From Rhodococcus rhodnii (lineage in GTDB: Bacteria; Actinomycetota; Actinomycetes; Mycobacteriales; Pseudonocardiaceae), in NCBI GenBank assembly GCA_000720375.1, contig JOAA01000009.1:124001-188000 (forward strand): a stretch of 64,000 nucleotides of DNA, in the 5' to 3' direction. The position numbers were made by a program, and so were the translations under genes. Below the pieces are notes generated by a model, which did no database searches, was not told the origin of the DNA, and worked only from the letters and a program-made list of their open reading frames with translations. This document shows positions 1 through 8,295 of the stretch, piece by piece (the first letter of the stretch is position 1; the number at the start of each line of letters is the position of its first letter).

Positions 1-378
1 CAGACGGCGTTCGGTGGTGCGGAGCGGCTGGTGTGGGTATGTGGCCTGGCCGAGTCGTGGGCACCGTTCTTCTGGGTCGCGGGCGCGGAAGGCTTCACGA
101 CCGGCCTCGGCAACGTCGCCCCCGAGTTGTCGCTGCAGTTGTTCGACCAGTTGGACGCGGGCAACCCCGGTTCGGCGATGCAGTTGTGGCGCAAACTGAA
201 GCCGTTCGAGGACCTGCGGGCCCGGCACGGCAACGCGTACAACGTGTCCGCGGTCAAGGAAGCGTTGGCGCAGCTGGAAATGTGCCGCCGGGACGTCCGG
301 CCGCCGATCAGCGAACTGCCCGAGGCCGAACGCGCCGAGGTGGGCAAGATCCTGCGCGACTGGGGAATCGGCAGCTGA
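1..378 (+). CDS. DapA-family aldolase/dehydratase, C-terminal part (5' end outside window)
   Basis: The reading frame is open from base 1 and stops at 378, leaving about 125 C-terminal residues. The stretch WVAGAEGFTTGLGNVAPELS matches the last barrel strands of the dihydrodipicolinate synthase/N-acetylneuraminate lyase family. The tail is the usual helical C-terminal subdomain. The catalytic lysine and tyrosine lie upstream of the window, so the substrate cannot be read. Family knowledge plus the IlvD/Edd dehydratase 3.2 kb away suggests a 2-keto-3-deoxy sugar-acid dehydratase or aldolase rather than lysine synthesis. The two would be consecutive steps of a non-phosphorylative pentonate/hexonate pathway; this pairing is an inference. 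Confidence 0.8.
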   Translation, partial: QTAFGGAERLVWVCGLAESWAPFFWVAGAEGFTTGLGNVAPELSLQLFDQLDAGNPGSAMQLWRKLKPFEDLRARHGNAYNVSAVKEALAQLEMCRRDVRPPISELPEAERAEVGKILRDWGIGS

Positions 379-429
379 CCGGACGACTGGCAACAGGAAA
401 CCTATAGCGTTACTCCATCTGGCCGCTGC

Positions 430-435
430 TACTGT
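430..435 (+). promoter_or_regulatory. putative -10 box of a leaderless transcript (TIR-WD40 gene)
   Basis: TACTGT fits TAnnnT and ends five bases before the ATG at 441. No Shine-Dalgarno sequence is visible, so the mRNA probably starts at or next to the start codon. Confidence 0.4.
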
Positions 436-440
436 GCCGC

Positions 441-3400
441 ATGCCAGGCGACGAGCGCCGCTACGACGCGTTTATTTCCTACAGCTACCAGACAGATGGC
501 CCACGGCTCGCGCCGGCGGTCCAGCGTGGTCTGCAGCGTCTGACCGTCCCGTGGTACCGGCGGAGTCCCAGGCGGATCTTCCGTGACCACACGAGCCTGC
601 CTGCGGGCAGCAACCTCGGCCAGTCCATCGAGGAGGCCCTCGCGGACTCGCGGTACTTCGTGCTGATGGCCTCACCGGCCGCGGCGCGGTCGGCATGGGT
701 GTGCAAGGAAGTCCAGTTCTGGCAGGAGAATCGCGAGCCGGAAACGTTCGTGATCGTGCTGACCGACGGAACGATCAACTGGGACAAGGACAAACAGGAC
801 TTCGACTGGGCGCAGACCGACGCGCTACCCGAGCGGTTGAGCGGCTATTTCGAGGCCGAACCGCTGTGGCTGAACCTGCAGTGGGCACGCGAAGGGCGAT
901 GGCGGCCATCGCTGTGGAACGCCCGGTTCCGGTTGGCGATGGCGACCCTCGCCGGAAACAAGATCATCGACAAGGACGTCGACCGGCTCTACAGCATCGA
1001 CGCGCGATTGCATCGGATCGCCACCGTCGTCCGATCAGCGGTCACGTTGGCGCTGGCGGTGCTGATGGTGCTCGCGACCGGTTTCGCCATCGACGCCAAC
1101 CGGAGCGCGGCCGCAGTGGCCGAGCAACGTAACCAGGCGTTGTCCCGCGCACTCGCCGCGTCGAGTGAGGCGATGGGCGACCGGGACCCGGTGCTGTCCC
1201 GGCTGCTCAGTGTCGCGGCATGGCGGATCAGCCCGACGCCGCAGGCGCGCGCCGGCATGCTGCGAGTCGCCACCCGTCCAGGAATCGCTGTCCTGACAGC
1301 GAATGACCCGCAGATCAAGTCCGTCGGTTTCAGCCCGGACGGGAAGACGCTGGTCGCCGCGGGGGACAAGGTGCGGCTGTGGGACGTGACCACCCACCAT
1401 CAGGTCGGCACACCGTACGACCACAAGGCGGAGTGGACGGCCTTCAGCCCCGACGGGCGGCTTCTCGCCATCCACGGGGATGACAGCCAGGTCCGGTTCT
1501 GGGACACCGCAAGCAGGCAGATTTTCGGTGAGCCGCTTGTCCTTGATCAAAGTGACCACTACCTCCCTGTGAAGATCACGTCGGTCGCGTTCAGTGCGAA
1601 CAGCCGGATGGTGGCCACGGGTGGCGATGATGGCAGGATCCAGCTGTTCGATGTCGACACCCGCCGGCAAGCTGGCGTGCTGTCGGGTGAAGCAGTCAGC
1701 GCCCTGGGCAGCGGTCAGGTGGCCTTCGCGTTCCGTCCACAGGACATGACAGCGGCCAGTGCTGCGAACGACGGCACGGTCCGGTTCTGGGATCTCACGC
1801 GTCGCCAGCAGATTGGTGACGCCGTGTCGGCCCATGCAACGGACGTCACCACAATGGTCGGTCCGGCAGTGGCATTCAGTCCGGATGGGACAGTGCTGGC
1901 CACTGCCGGAATCGAGGGCACCGTACGGCTCTGGGATGCCGCCAAGCGCCAGCAGATCGGCAGTCCACTCACCGGCCACACCCGATCCGAGCGCATGACC
2001 ACACGCCCATCGGTCGCGTTCAGCCAGGACGGCAAGCTGCTCGCGACCGGAAGCCTCGACGGAACCGTTCACCTGTGGGACGTGGCCCGGCAACGGCAGA
2101 TCGGCCCGCCACTCGCCGGGCACTCCGGGCCGGTGTCGTCGGTGGCCTTCAGTCCGGATCGCACCACAGTCGCCTCGGCGAGCCAGGACGGCACGGTTCG
2201 GCTGTGGAACGTGGACACGCTGGTCCGGCTCGCCAATCCGCTCGCCGCGCACCAGGCCTCGGTGCACGCCGTCGCGTTCAGCCCGGATGGCACGTCGTTG
2301 CTGTCCAGCAGTGACTACGGAGGTTTGATCGCCGATCACGGCGCGCCATTCGCATGCAGCAACTCGGGATGGCGTATCTGCCTCAACGGCCGTGGCTGGA
2401 TGAGGACGGTCGGTGAAGGTCAGGACAGCATGGTGAATGTCGTGCGTACTCGCGGAACGGACACCAACGCCATGATCGACGAGTGGGAGAGCCGGATGGT
2501 GGACGGGCCGACAGTGGTCCGTTGGGATGTTGCCGGTCGTCGCCAGTCTGCGAGCCTTCGAACCAGTACCACGCGCACGATCCGTGCGGTCGCTTACAGT
2601 CCGGATGGAAAGCTCATCGCGGCCGGAGGAATGGACGGCGGACCGGGATCCCACTTCAACGGCAGGTGGTTGCTGCGTGAGGCCGGTGGAGGCCCGCTGG
2701 CCAGCGTGGCTGTCGGAGAGGCCCGTGTGATCAGGTCAGTCGCTTTCAGCCCGGACGGCAAGACCTTGGCGATGGCAAGTGATCGGTGGGGCGATGAGCG
2801 GCACGCCACTGCGTCCGTGTGGGATGTCGCGACGTGGACGAAAACCGAGCTGCCGAACGACACGAGCACCTTCTCAGTCGCGTTCTCCCCGGATGGCAGG
2901 ACGCTCGCGTCGAGCGGCGTCGACGGCAGGATCCGGCTGTGGCACACCGGCACCAGACAATCCGCGGGCGAGCTCACCGGTCATACCGGGCCGACCGGAT
3001 CCGTGGCGTTCAGTCCGGACGGCAAGACCCTTGCCTCGGCGGGTGACGACGGGACGATCCGGTTGTGGGACGTGGCCAGTCTCCGTCAACTGGGCGAACC
3101 CATCACCGGGCACACCGGACCGGTCTACTCGGTCGCCTTCAGCCCGGATGGCAGACTGCTGGCCTCCGGCAGCGGCGACAACTCCGTGCGGGTGTGGGAC
3201 GTCACCACTCGCACGCAGGTGAGTGACCCGATTCTGGGCCACTCCCGGCCGGTGCGGTCGGTGAAGTTCAGCCCGGACGGACGATCGCTGGCTTCCGGTG
3301 GCGAGGACACCATGGTCCGCATGTGGGACGTCGGCTACGCGGTCGACATCGTCAAATCCTTGTGCGACAAGGTGAAGCGTGACCTCACGGCCGACGAATG

Positions 3401-3443
3401 GGCCCGGTACGTCCCGGATGTCGAGTACCGGACGGTCTGCTGA
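441..3443 (+). CDS. membrane-anchored TIR-WD40 repeat protein
   Basis: A 1000-residue protein. Residues about 7-150 form a TIR domain starting YDAFISYSY; the glutamate in AWVCKEVQFW is the likely NAD-hydrolase catalytic residue. A single transmembrane segment lies at about 197-217 (VTLALAVLMVLATGFAIDA). A helical linker (DPVLSRLLSVAAWR) like that of actinobacterial STAND-WD40 proteins follows. From about residue 290 to the end there are roughly a dozen or more WD40 repeats with recurring AFSPDG and RLWDV. TIR domains signal or degrade NAD in immunity-type systems, and WD40 propellers usually act as sensors. Here there is no NTPase between them, so the propeller may control the TIR directly. 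The gene stands alone between two convergent sugar-acid genes. Signalling or defence is inferred; the target is unknown. Confidence 0.85.
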   Translation: MPGDERRYDAFISYSYQTDGPRLAPAVQRGLQRLTVPWYRRSPRRIFRDHTSLPAGSNLGQSIEEALADSRYFVLMASPAAARSAWVCKEVQFWQENREPETFVIVLTDGTINWDKDKQDFDWAQTDALPERLSGYFEAEPLWLNLQWAREGRWRPSLWNARFRLAMATLAGNKIIDKDVDRLYSIDARLHRIATVVRSAVTLALAVLMVLATGFAIDANRSAAAVAEQRNQALSRALAASSEAMGDRDPVLSRLLSVAAWRISPTPQARAGMLRVATRPGIAVLTANDPQIKSVGFSPDGKTLVAAGDKVRLWDVTTHHQVGTPYDHKAEWTAFSPDGRLLAIHGDDSQVRFWDTASRQIFGEPLVLDQSDHYLPVKITSVAFSANSRMVATGGDDGRIQLFDVDTRRQAGVLSGEAVSALGSGQVAFAFRPQDMTAASAANDGTVRFWDLTRRQQIGDAVSAHATDVTTMVGPAVAFSPDGTVLATAGIEGTVRLWDAAKRQQIGSPLTGHTRSERMTTRPSVAFSQDGKLLATGSLDGTVHLWDVARQRQIGPPLAGHSGPVSSVAFSPDRTTVASASQDGTVRLWNVDTLVRLANPLAAHQASVHAVAFSPDGTSLLSSSDYGGLIADHGAPFACSNSGWRICLNGRGWMRTVGEGQDSMVNVVRTRGTDTNAMIDEWESRMVDGPTVVRWDVAGRRQSASLRTSTTRTIRAVAYSPDGKLIAAGGMDGGPGSHFNGRWLLREAGGGPLASVAVGEARVIRSVAFSPDGKTLAMASDRWGDERHATASVWDVATWTKTELPNDTSTFSVAFSPDGRTLASSGVDGRIRLWHTGTRQSAGELTGHTGPTGSVAFSPDGKTLASAGDDGTIRLWDVASLRQLGEPITGHTGPVYSVAFSPDGRLLASGSGDNSVRVWDVTTRTQVSDPILGHSRPVRSVKFSPDGRSLASGGEDTMVRMWDVGYAVDIVKSLCDKVKRDLTADEWARYVPDVEYRTVC

Positions 3444-3452
3444 GCAGAGAAA

Positions 3453-3484
3453 TGGCCCGCCGTGCCCCCCGGTGCGACGGGCCA
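3453..3484. terminator. bidirectional hairpin terminator
   Basis: TGGCCCGCCG and CGACGGGCCA form ten-base arms with one mismatch and a 12-base loop, in the 98 bases between the convergent TIR-WD40 and dehydratase genes. Confidence 0.5.
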
Positions 3485-3541
3485 CTCCTTCTGGGGAAGA
3501 ACACTATCGGCGCCAGGCATGCGCGCCCAGCGTATTACTAC

Positions 3542-5254
3542 TCATGTCGCGTCGGGCTCCGGAATCTCGCCTGGTGCCGCCAGGAAATCGAAGTCGCAGC
3601 CCTCGTCGGCCTGCGTGATGTGCTTGGCGTGCAAGGCCGCATAGCCCCGCGGGAACCGCGTTTCCGGCGGCGTCCACTCCGTGCGGCGGCGCTCCAGTTC
3701 CTCGTCCGAGACCTCCAGCCGGAGTTCACGGCCGGGCACGTCCAGGGTGATCATGTCGCCGTTACGGACCAGAGCGAGCGGTCCGCCGACGTGAGACTCG
3801 GGCGCCACGTGCAGGACGCACGTGCCGAAACTGGTGCCGCTCATCCGGGCGTCGGAAATCCGGACCATGTCCCGGACTCCTTGCTGCAGAAGGATTTTCG
3901 GGATGGGCAGCATGCCGTGTTCCGGCATGCCCGGCCCGCCGAGCGGCCCGGTGCCGCGCAGCACCAGCACCGACGAGGCCGTGACGGGCACCGTGTCGAT
4001 GGTGCGTTGCATCTCGGCGTACGAGTCGAACACGACGGCGGGACCCGTGTGCCGTAACAAGGACGGGTCCGCGGCGATCGGTTTGATCACCGCGCCGGAG
4101 GGCGCCAGGTTGCCATGCAGGACGGCGAGGCCGCCTTCCGAAGCCAGTGGGTTGTCCACCGGACGGATCACTTCGGCGTCGAACACCGACGCTCCGGCAA
4201 GGGAATCGTCCAGCGTTCCGCCCGATGCCACCGGACGCGACACATGCAGCCACGGCCGCAGTTCGGCCAGCAAGGCACGCAGGCCACCGGCGTAATAGAA
4301 ATCCTCCATCAGGAAGCGGCCGCCGGGCTGGATGTCGGCCAGTACCGGCACCGGCCGGTCGAAGTCCGAAAGCGACAGTGACACGCCCGCCCTGCGGGCC
4401 ATCGCGACCAGGTGGATGACGGCGTTTGTCGACCCGCCAAGGCCGAGCACGGTCACCACCGCGTCCGAAAAGGCCTCGGCTGTCATGATCTTCGCCGGGA
4501 TCAGGTCCTCCCACACCATGTCCACGATCCGGGCACCACTCGCCGCGGCCATCCGGGAGTGTGCCGAGTCGACGGCCGGAATGGACGCCGCGCCGGGCAA
4601 CGTCATGCCGAGCGCCTCGGCCACGGATGTCATGGTCGAGGCGGTGCCCATCGTCATGCAGTGACCGGGGGAGCGGGCCAGGCCTTCCTCCAGTTCGGCC
4701 AGTTGACGGTCGTCCACCAGGCCGGCGCGCTTGTCGTCCCACGCCCGCCACATGTCGCTGCCGCTGCCCAGAGTCTTTCCGCGCCAATGTCCGCGCAGCA
4801 TCGGCCCGGCCGGAACGAAGATCGACGGCAGCCCGGCGGACGTCGCGCCCATCAGCAACGCGGGGGTGGTTTTGTCGCAGCCGCCCATCAGCACCGCGCC
4901 GTCGACCGGGTACGAGCGAAGCAGTTCCTCGACTTCCATCGCGAGCAGATTGCGGTACAGCATGGCGGTCGGCTTCTGGAACGTCTCACCGCACAACGCA
5001 CTCGCGGGTAACTCGATCGGGTAACCGCCGGCCTGCCACACTCCGCGTTTGACCGCTTCGGCTCGCTCCCGCAGGTGCAGGTGGCACGGGTTGATCTCGC
5101 TCCAGGTGTTCACGATGCCGATCACCGGCTTGCCCATGTGCTCGTCCGCGCCGATGCCCAATTGCCTTGTCCTGGTTCGGTGGCTGAACGAACGCAGCCC
5201 TTCGCCGCCGTACCAACGCGTGCTGCGCAACTGCTCGGGCGACTTGCGGGTCAT
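3542..5254 (-). CDS. IlvD/Edd-family sugar-acid dehydratase (L-arabinonate dehydratase-like)
   Basis: A 570-residue Fe-S dehydratase. Cys57 (NPCH), Cys126 (GGCDKTTP) and Cys199 (GHCMTMGTAS) sit at the spacing expected for cluster-ligating cysteines of this family. The length and the GHCMTMGTASTM signature fit sugar-acid dehydratases better than dihydroxy-acid dehydratase of isoleucine/valine synthesis. They dehydrate aldonic acids to 2-keto-3-deoxy acids in the cytoplasm. The start at 5254 is chosen because GGGAGGTGC precedes the ATG and the family N-terminus begins there; an in-frame upstream extension has no family character. A DapA-family gene at the left edge could be the next step. Exact substrate (arabinonate, galactonate, other) is unresolved. 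Confidence 0.88.
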   Translation of the reverse strand: MTRKSPEQLRSTRWYGGEGLRSFSHRTRTRQLGIGADEHMGKPVIGIVNTWSEINPCHLHLRERAEAVKRGVWQAGGYPIELPASALCGETFQKPTAMLYRNLLAMEVEELLRSYPVDGAVLMGGCDKTTPALLMGATSAGLPSIFVPAGPMLRGHWRGKTLGSGSDMWRAWDDKRAGLVDDRQLAELEEGLARSPGHCMTMGTASTMTSVAEALGMTLPGAASIPAVDSAHSRMAAASGARIVDMVWEDLIPAKIMTAEAFSDAVVTVLGLGGSTNAVIHLVAMARRAGVSLSLSDFDRPVPVLADIQPGGRFLMEDFYYAGGLRALLAELRPWLHVSRPVASGGTLDDSLAGASVFDAEVIRPVDNPLASEGGLAVLHGNLAPSGAVIKPIAADPSLLRHTGPAVVFDSYAEMQRTIDTVPVTASSVLVLRGTGPLGGPGMPEHGMLPIPKILLQQGVRDMVRISDARMSGTSFGTCVLHVAPESHVGGPLALVRNGDMITLDVPGRELRLEVSDEELERRRTEWTPPETRFPRGYAALHAKHITQADEGCDFDFLAAPGEIPEPDAT

Positions 5255-5377
5255 CGCACCTCCCGATCGAGCGGTAAACCTTTTCAGGGTTTCTGTAACC
5301 CATCTTCGCATGACAAATGACCATTGCCGAAGACCGAGCGCCGTGGTGCAGTGGGGCGTTGGTCGTGAAGGAGGGAA

Positions 5378-6619
5378 ATGAGACGGCGCCTGCCGCTGGT
5401 CGCCTTGCTCGGCGCGTTCGGAATCTCGCACGCCGGATCGGTCATGACACTGCTCGCGATCCCGTGGTTCGTCTTGCAGACCACGGGAAGCGGCGTGCAG
5501 ACCGGTGTGGTGACGGCGGCGGAAACGGTCGGTCTGCTCGCGTCGTCCATTCTGTCCGGACCGGTCATCGACCGGATCGGTGCACGCGGCATCAGCGTGC
5601 TCGCCGATCTCGCCGCGGTGGTCGCGGTGGGCGCGATTCCGGTTGCGGACGCAACCATCGGGCTGTCCCTGCCGTTACTGACTGTCCTAGCCGGACTCGC
5701 CGGGTTGACGCGGGCGCCGGGCGACACCGCCAAACGAGTGCTCCTGCCGGGCGTGATCACGTTGGCGGGCACCACACTCGAAAGAGGTTCAGGTTCCGCC
5801 GACGCCATGGTCCGAATCGGCCGGACGCTCGGCGCGCCACTCGCCGGAACGATGATCATGGTGATCGGCGCACCCGGCGTGCTGCTGCTCGACGCGGCAA
5901 CGTTCCTGCTCGCCGCGCTGTTGATCGGCCTGTGTGTCCGGGTCGACGAGGAAGCCATGCTGACCGAGCCAGGCGGGTACTTCGGCTGGCTGGCCACAGG
6001 TCTGCGCTACGTCCGGCGCGACCGGCTGATCCTCGCGATCATCGGCACGGTCACGATGATGAACGCACTCGACGCGGGCATGAACGCGGTCCTGCAGCCC
6101 GCGTTCGCCGCGCACGTGATGCGCAGCCCCGTACTGCTCGGCGAACTGATGGGCGTGTTCGGACTCGGCGCCGCCGCGGGCAGCGTCATGTACGGCTGGT
6201 GGGGCGCGCGCTGGGGCCGATGGAACACGTTCGCCGTCTGCGCGTTGCTCGCCGGAGCGCCGCGGTTCCTGTTGCTGTGGATGGAACCGTCAGTGCCGTT
6301 GCTGCTGTTCGGGTTCTTCGCGTGCGGGCTCGCCGCGGGCAGCCTGAACCCGGTTCTGGTCACCGTCGAACTCGACCGTATCCCGCCGCAGCTACGGGCC
6401 CGCGTGCTCGGCGCGGGTGAAGCGGGCGTACTGGCGATGATGCCGGTCGGCGCGCTGGCGGCGGGCGTGCTGCTCGACGGGATCGGGCTGGAAGCGACGT
6501 TGCTGGCGTTCGCCGCCGTGTACGCGGTGACGACTTTGTGCCCGGTGGCGTTCCGCGTATGGCGCCAGATGGACGATCACAGGCTCCCAGCACCCACACG
6601 GCAACCCGTCGCGGTTTAG
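5378..6619 (+). CDS. MFS transporter
   Basis: 413 residues with about 12 hydrophobic segments and the general look of a major facilitator efflux protein (MTLLAIPWFVLQTTGSGVQTG at the first helices). GAAGGAGGGAA precedes the ATG at 5378. It is divergent from the dehydratase across about 120 bases, so it could share regulation with it. Its stop is 10 bases before the M24 peptidase, which has its own putative leaderless promoter. Substrate unknown; drug or metabolite export is the usual role of such actinobacterial proteins. Confidence 0.8.
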   Translation: MRRRLPLVALLGAFGISHAGSVMTLLAIPWFVLQTTGSGVQTGVVTAAETVGLLASSILSGPVIDRIGARGISVLADLAAVVAVGAIPVADATIGLSLPLLTVLAGLAGLTRAPGDTAKRVLLPGVITLAGTTLERGSGSADAMVRIGRTLGAPLAGTMIMVIGAPGVLLLDAATFLLAALLIGLCVRVDEEAMLTEPGGYFGWLATGLRYVRRDRLILAIIGTVTMMNALDAGMNAVLQPAFAAHVMRSPVLLGELMGVFGLGAAAGSVMYGWWGARWGRWNTFAVCALLAGAPRFLLLWMEPSVPLLLFGFFACGLAAGSLNPVLVTVELDRIPPQLRARVLGAGEAGVLAMMPVGALAAGVLLDGIGLEATLLAFAAVYAVTTLCPVAFRVWRQMDDHRLPAPTRQPVAV

Positions 6620-6622
6620 GCT
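6617..6622 (+). promoter_or_regulatory. putative -10 box of a leaderless transcript (M24 peptidase)
   Basis: TAGGCT overlaps the MFS stop codon and ends seven bases before the ATG at 6630. No ribosome binding site is seen. Confidence 0.35.
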
Positions 6623-6629
6623 CTGGCTC

Positions 6630-7766
6630 ATGTCGTCGACCGCCGCACCTGTGCCCGCACCCGAGATCCTTCGCAGCCGACTGGAGCGCGCCGCCGCCGC
6701 GGCGGAGAAGGCCGGCTTTGACGCCCTGTTCGTCACGCCAGGGTCCGACCTGCGCTACCTGACCGGTGCGGTCGGCGGGTCGTTCGAGCGGCTGACCTGC
6801 CTCGTGCTGCCCGTCTCGGGAGACCCGACGCTGATCGTGCCCAAGCTGGAACTGCCGGGCTACGAGTCCGTGCTGGTCGACGAGCTCGGCGTGCAGGCGG
6901 CCACGTGGGTGGACGGCGAAGACCCGGCCGCGCTGGCCGCTGGCCTGGTCAAATCGGCCAAACGGGTCGCGGTCAGCGACTTCACCCCGGCACTGCACGT
7001 GCTCGGCCTGCGCGACGCACTGTCCGGCGTCGAGCAGCAGCTGGCCGGGCCGGTCATCCGCGAGCTGCGGATGCGCAAGGACGCAAGCGAGATCGACTCC
7101 CTGCGCCGGGCGGGCGCGGCGATCGACCGCGTGCACGCCCGGATGGGCGAGTTCCTGCGGGCCGGTCGCACCGAGAACGAGGTGGCCGCCGACATCGCCG
7201 CGGCGATCATCGAGGAGGGCCACGCGGTCGCCGAGTTCGTGATCGTCGGCTCCGGCCCGAACGGCGCCAGCCCGCACCACGGTGCGTCCGACCGCGTGAT
7301 CGAGCAGGGTGACGTGGTCGTGATCGACATCGGCGGACCGGTCGCCGAGGGCTACAACTCCGACTCGACCCGCACGTACGCCATCGGCACCCCGCGTGAC
7401 GAGGACGTCGCCAAGACCTACGCCGTGCTGCAGCAGGCCCAGCAGGCGGCTGTGGATGCCGTCCGGCCAGGCGTGACAGCGCAGGACGTGGACCGCGCCG
7501 CGCGCAAGGTGATCGAGGACGGGGGCTTCGGCGAGTACTTCATCCACCGCACGGGCCACGGCATCGGGTTGGACGTGCACGAGGAGCCGTACATCGTCGA
7601 GGGCAACGACCTGCCGCTCGAACCGGGCATGGCGTTCAGCGTCGAGCCGGGCATCTACCAGTCCGGCCGGTGGGGCGCGCGGATCGAGGACATCGTCGTG
7701 TGCACAGAGGACGGTGTCGAGTCGCTGAACAACCGGCCGCACGAACTGGTGGTGCTCGGCGAGTGA
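6630..7766 (+). CDS. M24-family metallopeptidase (Xaa-Pro dipeptidase/aminopeptidase P-like)
   Basis: 378 residues: a creatinase N-terminal domain (about 10-140) followed by the pita-bread catalytic domain. The metal ligands of the family are all visible: Asp in VVIDIGGP, Asp in NSDSTRTY, His in RTGHGIGLDVHE, Glu in FSVEPGIY and Glu in ARIEDIVV. It should hydrolyse Xaa-Pro peptides with two divalent metals in the cytoplasm. The stop overlaps the start of the Lrp/AsnC gene (GTGA), so the two are translationally coupled, which suggests the regulator senses an amino acid or peptide-derived ligand. Confidence 0.9.
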   Translation: MSSTAAPVPAPEILRSRLERAAAAAEKAGFDALFVTPGSDLRYLTGAVGGSFERLTCLVLPVSGDPTLIVPKLELPGYESVLVDELGVQAATWVDGEDPAALAAGLVKSAKRVAVSDFTPALHVLGLRDALSGVEQQLAGPVIRELRMRKDASEIDSLRRAGAAIDRVHARMGEFLRAGRTENEVAADIAAAIIEEGHAVAEFVIVGSGPNGASPHHGASDRVIEQGDVVVIDIGGPVAEGYNSDSTRTYAIGTPRDEDVAKTYAVLQQAQQAAVDAVRPGVTAQDVDRAARKVIEDGGFGEYFIHRTGHGIGLDVHEEPYIVEGNDLPLEPGMAFSVEPGIYQSGRWGARIEDIVVCTEDGVESLNNRPHELVVLGE

Positions 7767-8221
7767 GTACACCCAGCCAGCTGGAGCCGCTCGACCAGGC
7801 GATCGTGCGGGAACTGGCCGCCGACGGCCGGTGCAGCTTCACCGACCTCGCCGAACGCGTCGGCCTGAGCGTGTCGGCCGTCCACCAGCGGGTGAGACGG
7901 CTCGAGCAGCGTGGCGTGATCCGTGGGTACACCGCACGGCTGGACGCCGACTCGATCGGCCTGCCGCTGACGGCGTTGATCTCCTTGACACCGATCGACC
8001 CGGCCGCGCCGGACGACTATCCACAACGGCTCGCGCACATCACGGCGATCGAATCGTGCTATTCGGTCGCCGGGGACGAATCGTACGTTTTGCTGGTCCG
8101 GGTCGGCTCGCCCGCCGATCTTGAGGACCTGCTGCGGCAGGTGCGTGAGGCCGCGAAAGTGTCCACACGCACCACTGTCGTCCTCTCGACACCGTACGAG
8201 GGCCGTCCACCGGCCCTTTAG
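7763..8221 (+). CDS. Lrp/AsnC-family transcriptional regulator
   Basis: 152 residues. The N-terminal winged helix (LDQAIVRELAADGRCSFTDLAERVGLSVSAVHQRVRRLEQRG) is followed by a RAM/AsnC effector-binding domain (SCYSVAGDESYVLLVRV). The GTG start at 7763 overlaps the peptidase stop. Lrp-type regulators bind amino acids and often control transport or catabolism. Likely targets are the co-transcribed peptidase or the NCS2 permease 74 bases downstream; neither is shown by the sequence. Confidence 0.9.
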   Translation: MSTPSQLEPLDQAIVRELAADGRCSFTDLAERVGLSVSAVHQRVRRLEQRGVIRGYTARLDADSIGLPLTALISLTPIDPAAPDDYPQRLAHITAIESCYSVAGDESYVLLVRVGSPADLEDLLRQVREAAKVSTRTTVVLSTPYEGRPPAL

Positions 8222-8295
8222 GGCGAGACGAAGCAACAAAGCGTTTACCAGACTGGCAATTCCCCAACCGGGGTGTCAGCTGGGAGGATTCGCCG

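Noticed and set aside
1035..2654. Long open frame on the minus strand (539 codons) under the TIR-WD40 gene
   Set aside because: It is the antisense of a clear WD40 gene; the protein is low-complexity with no family and arises from high GC.
6360..7772. 470-codon minus-strand frame over the M24 peptidase
   Set aside because: The plus strand has all five metal ligands; the minus frame has no recognisable fold.
8262..8273. CCCC, AACC, GGGG hairpin before the NCS2 gene
   Set aside because: Only four pairs; in this GC content such stems are expected by chance.
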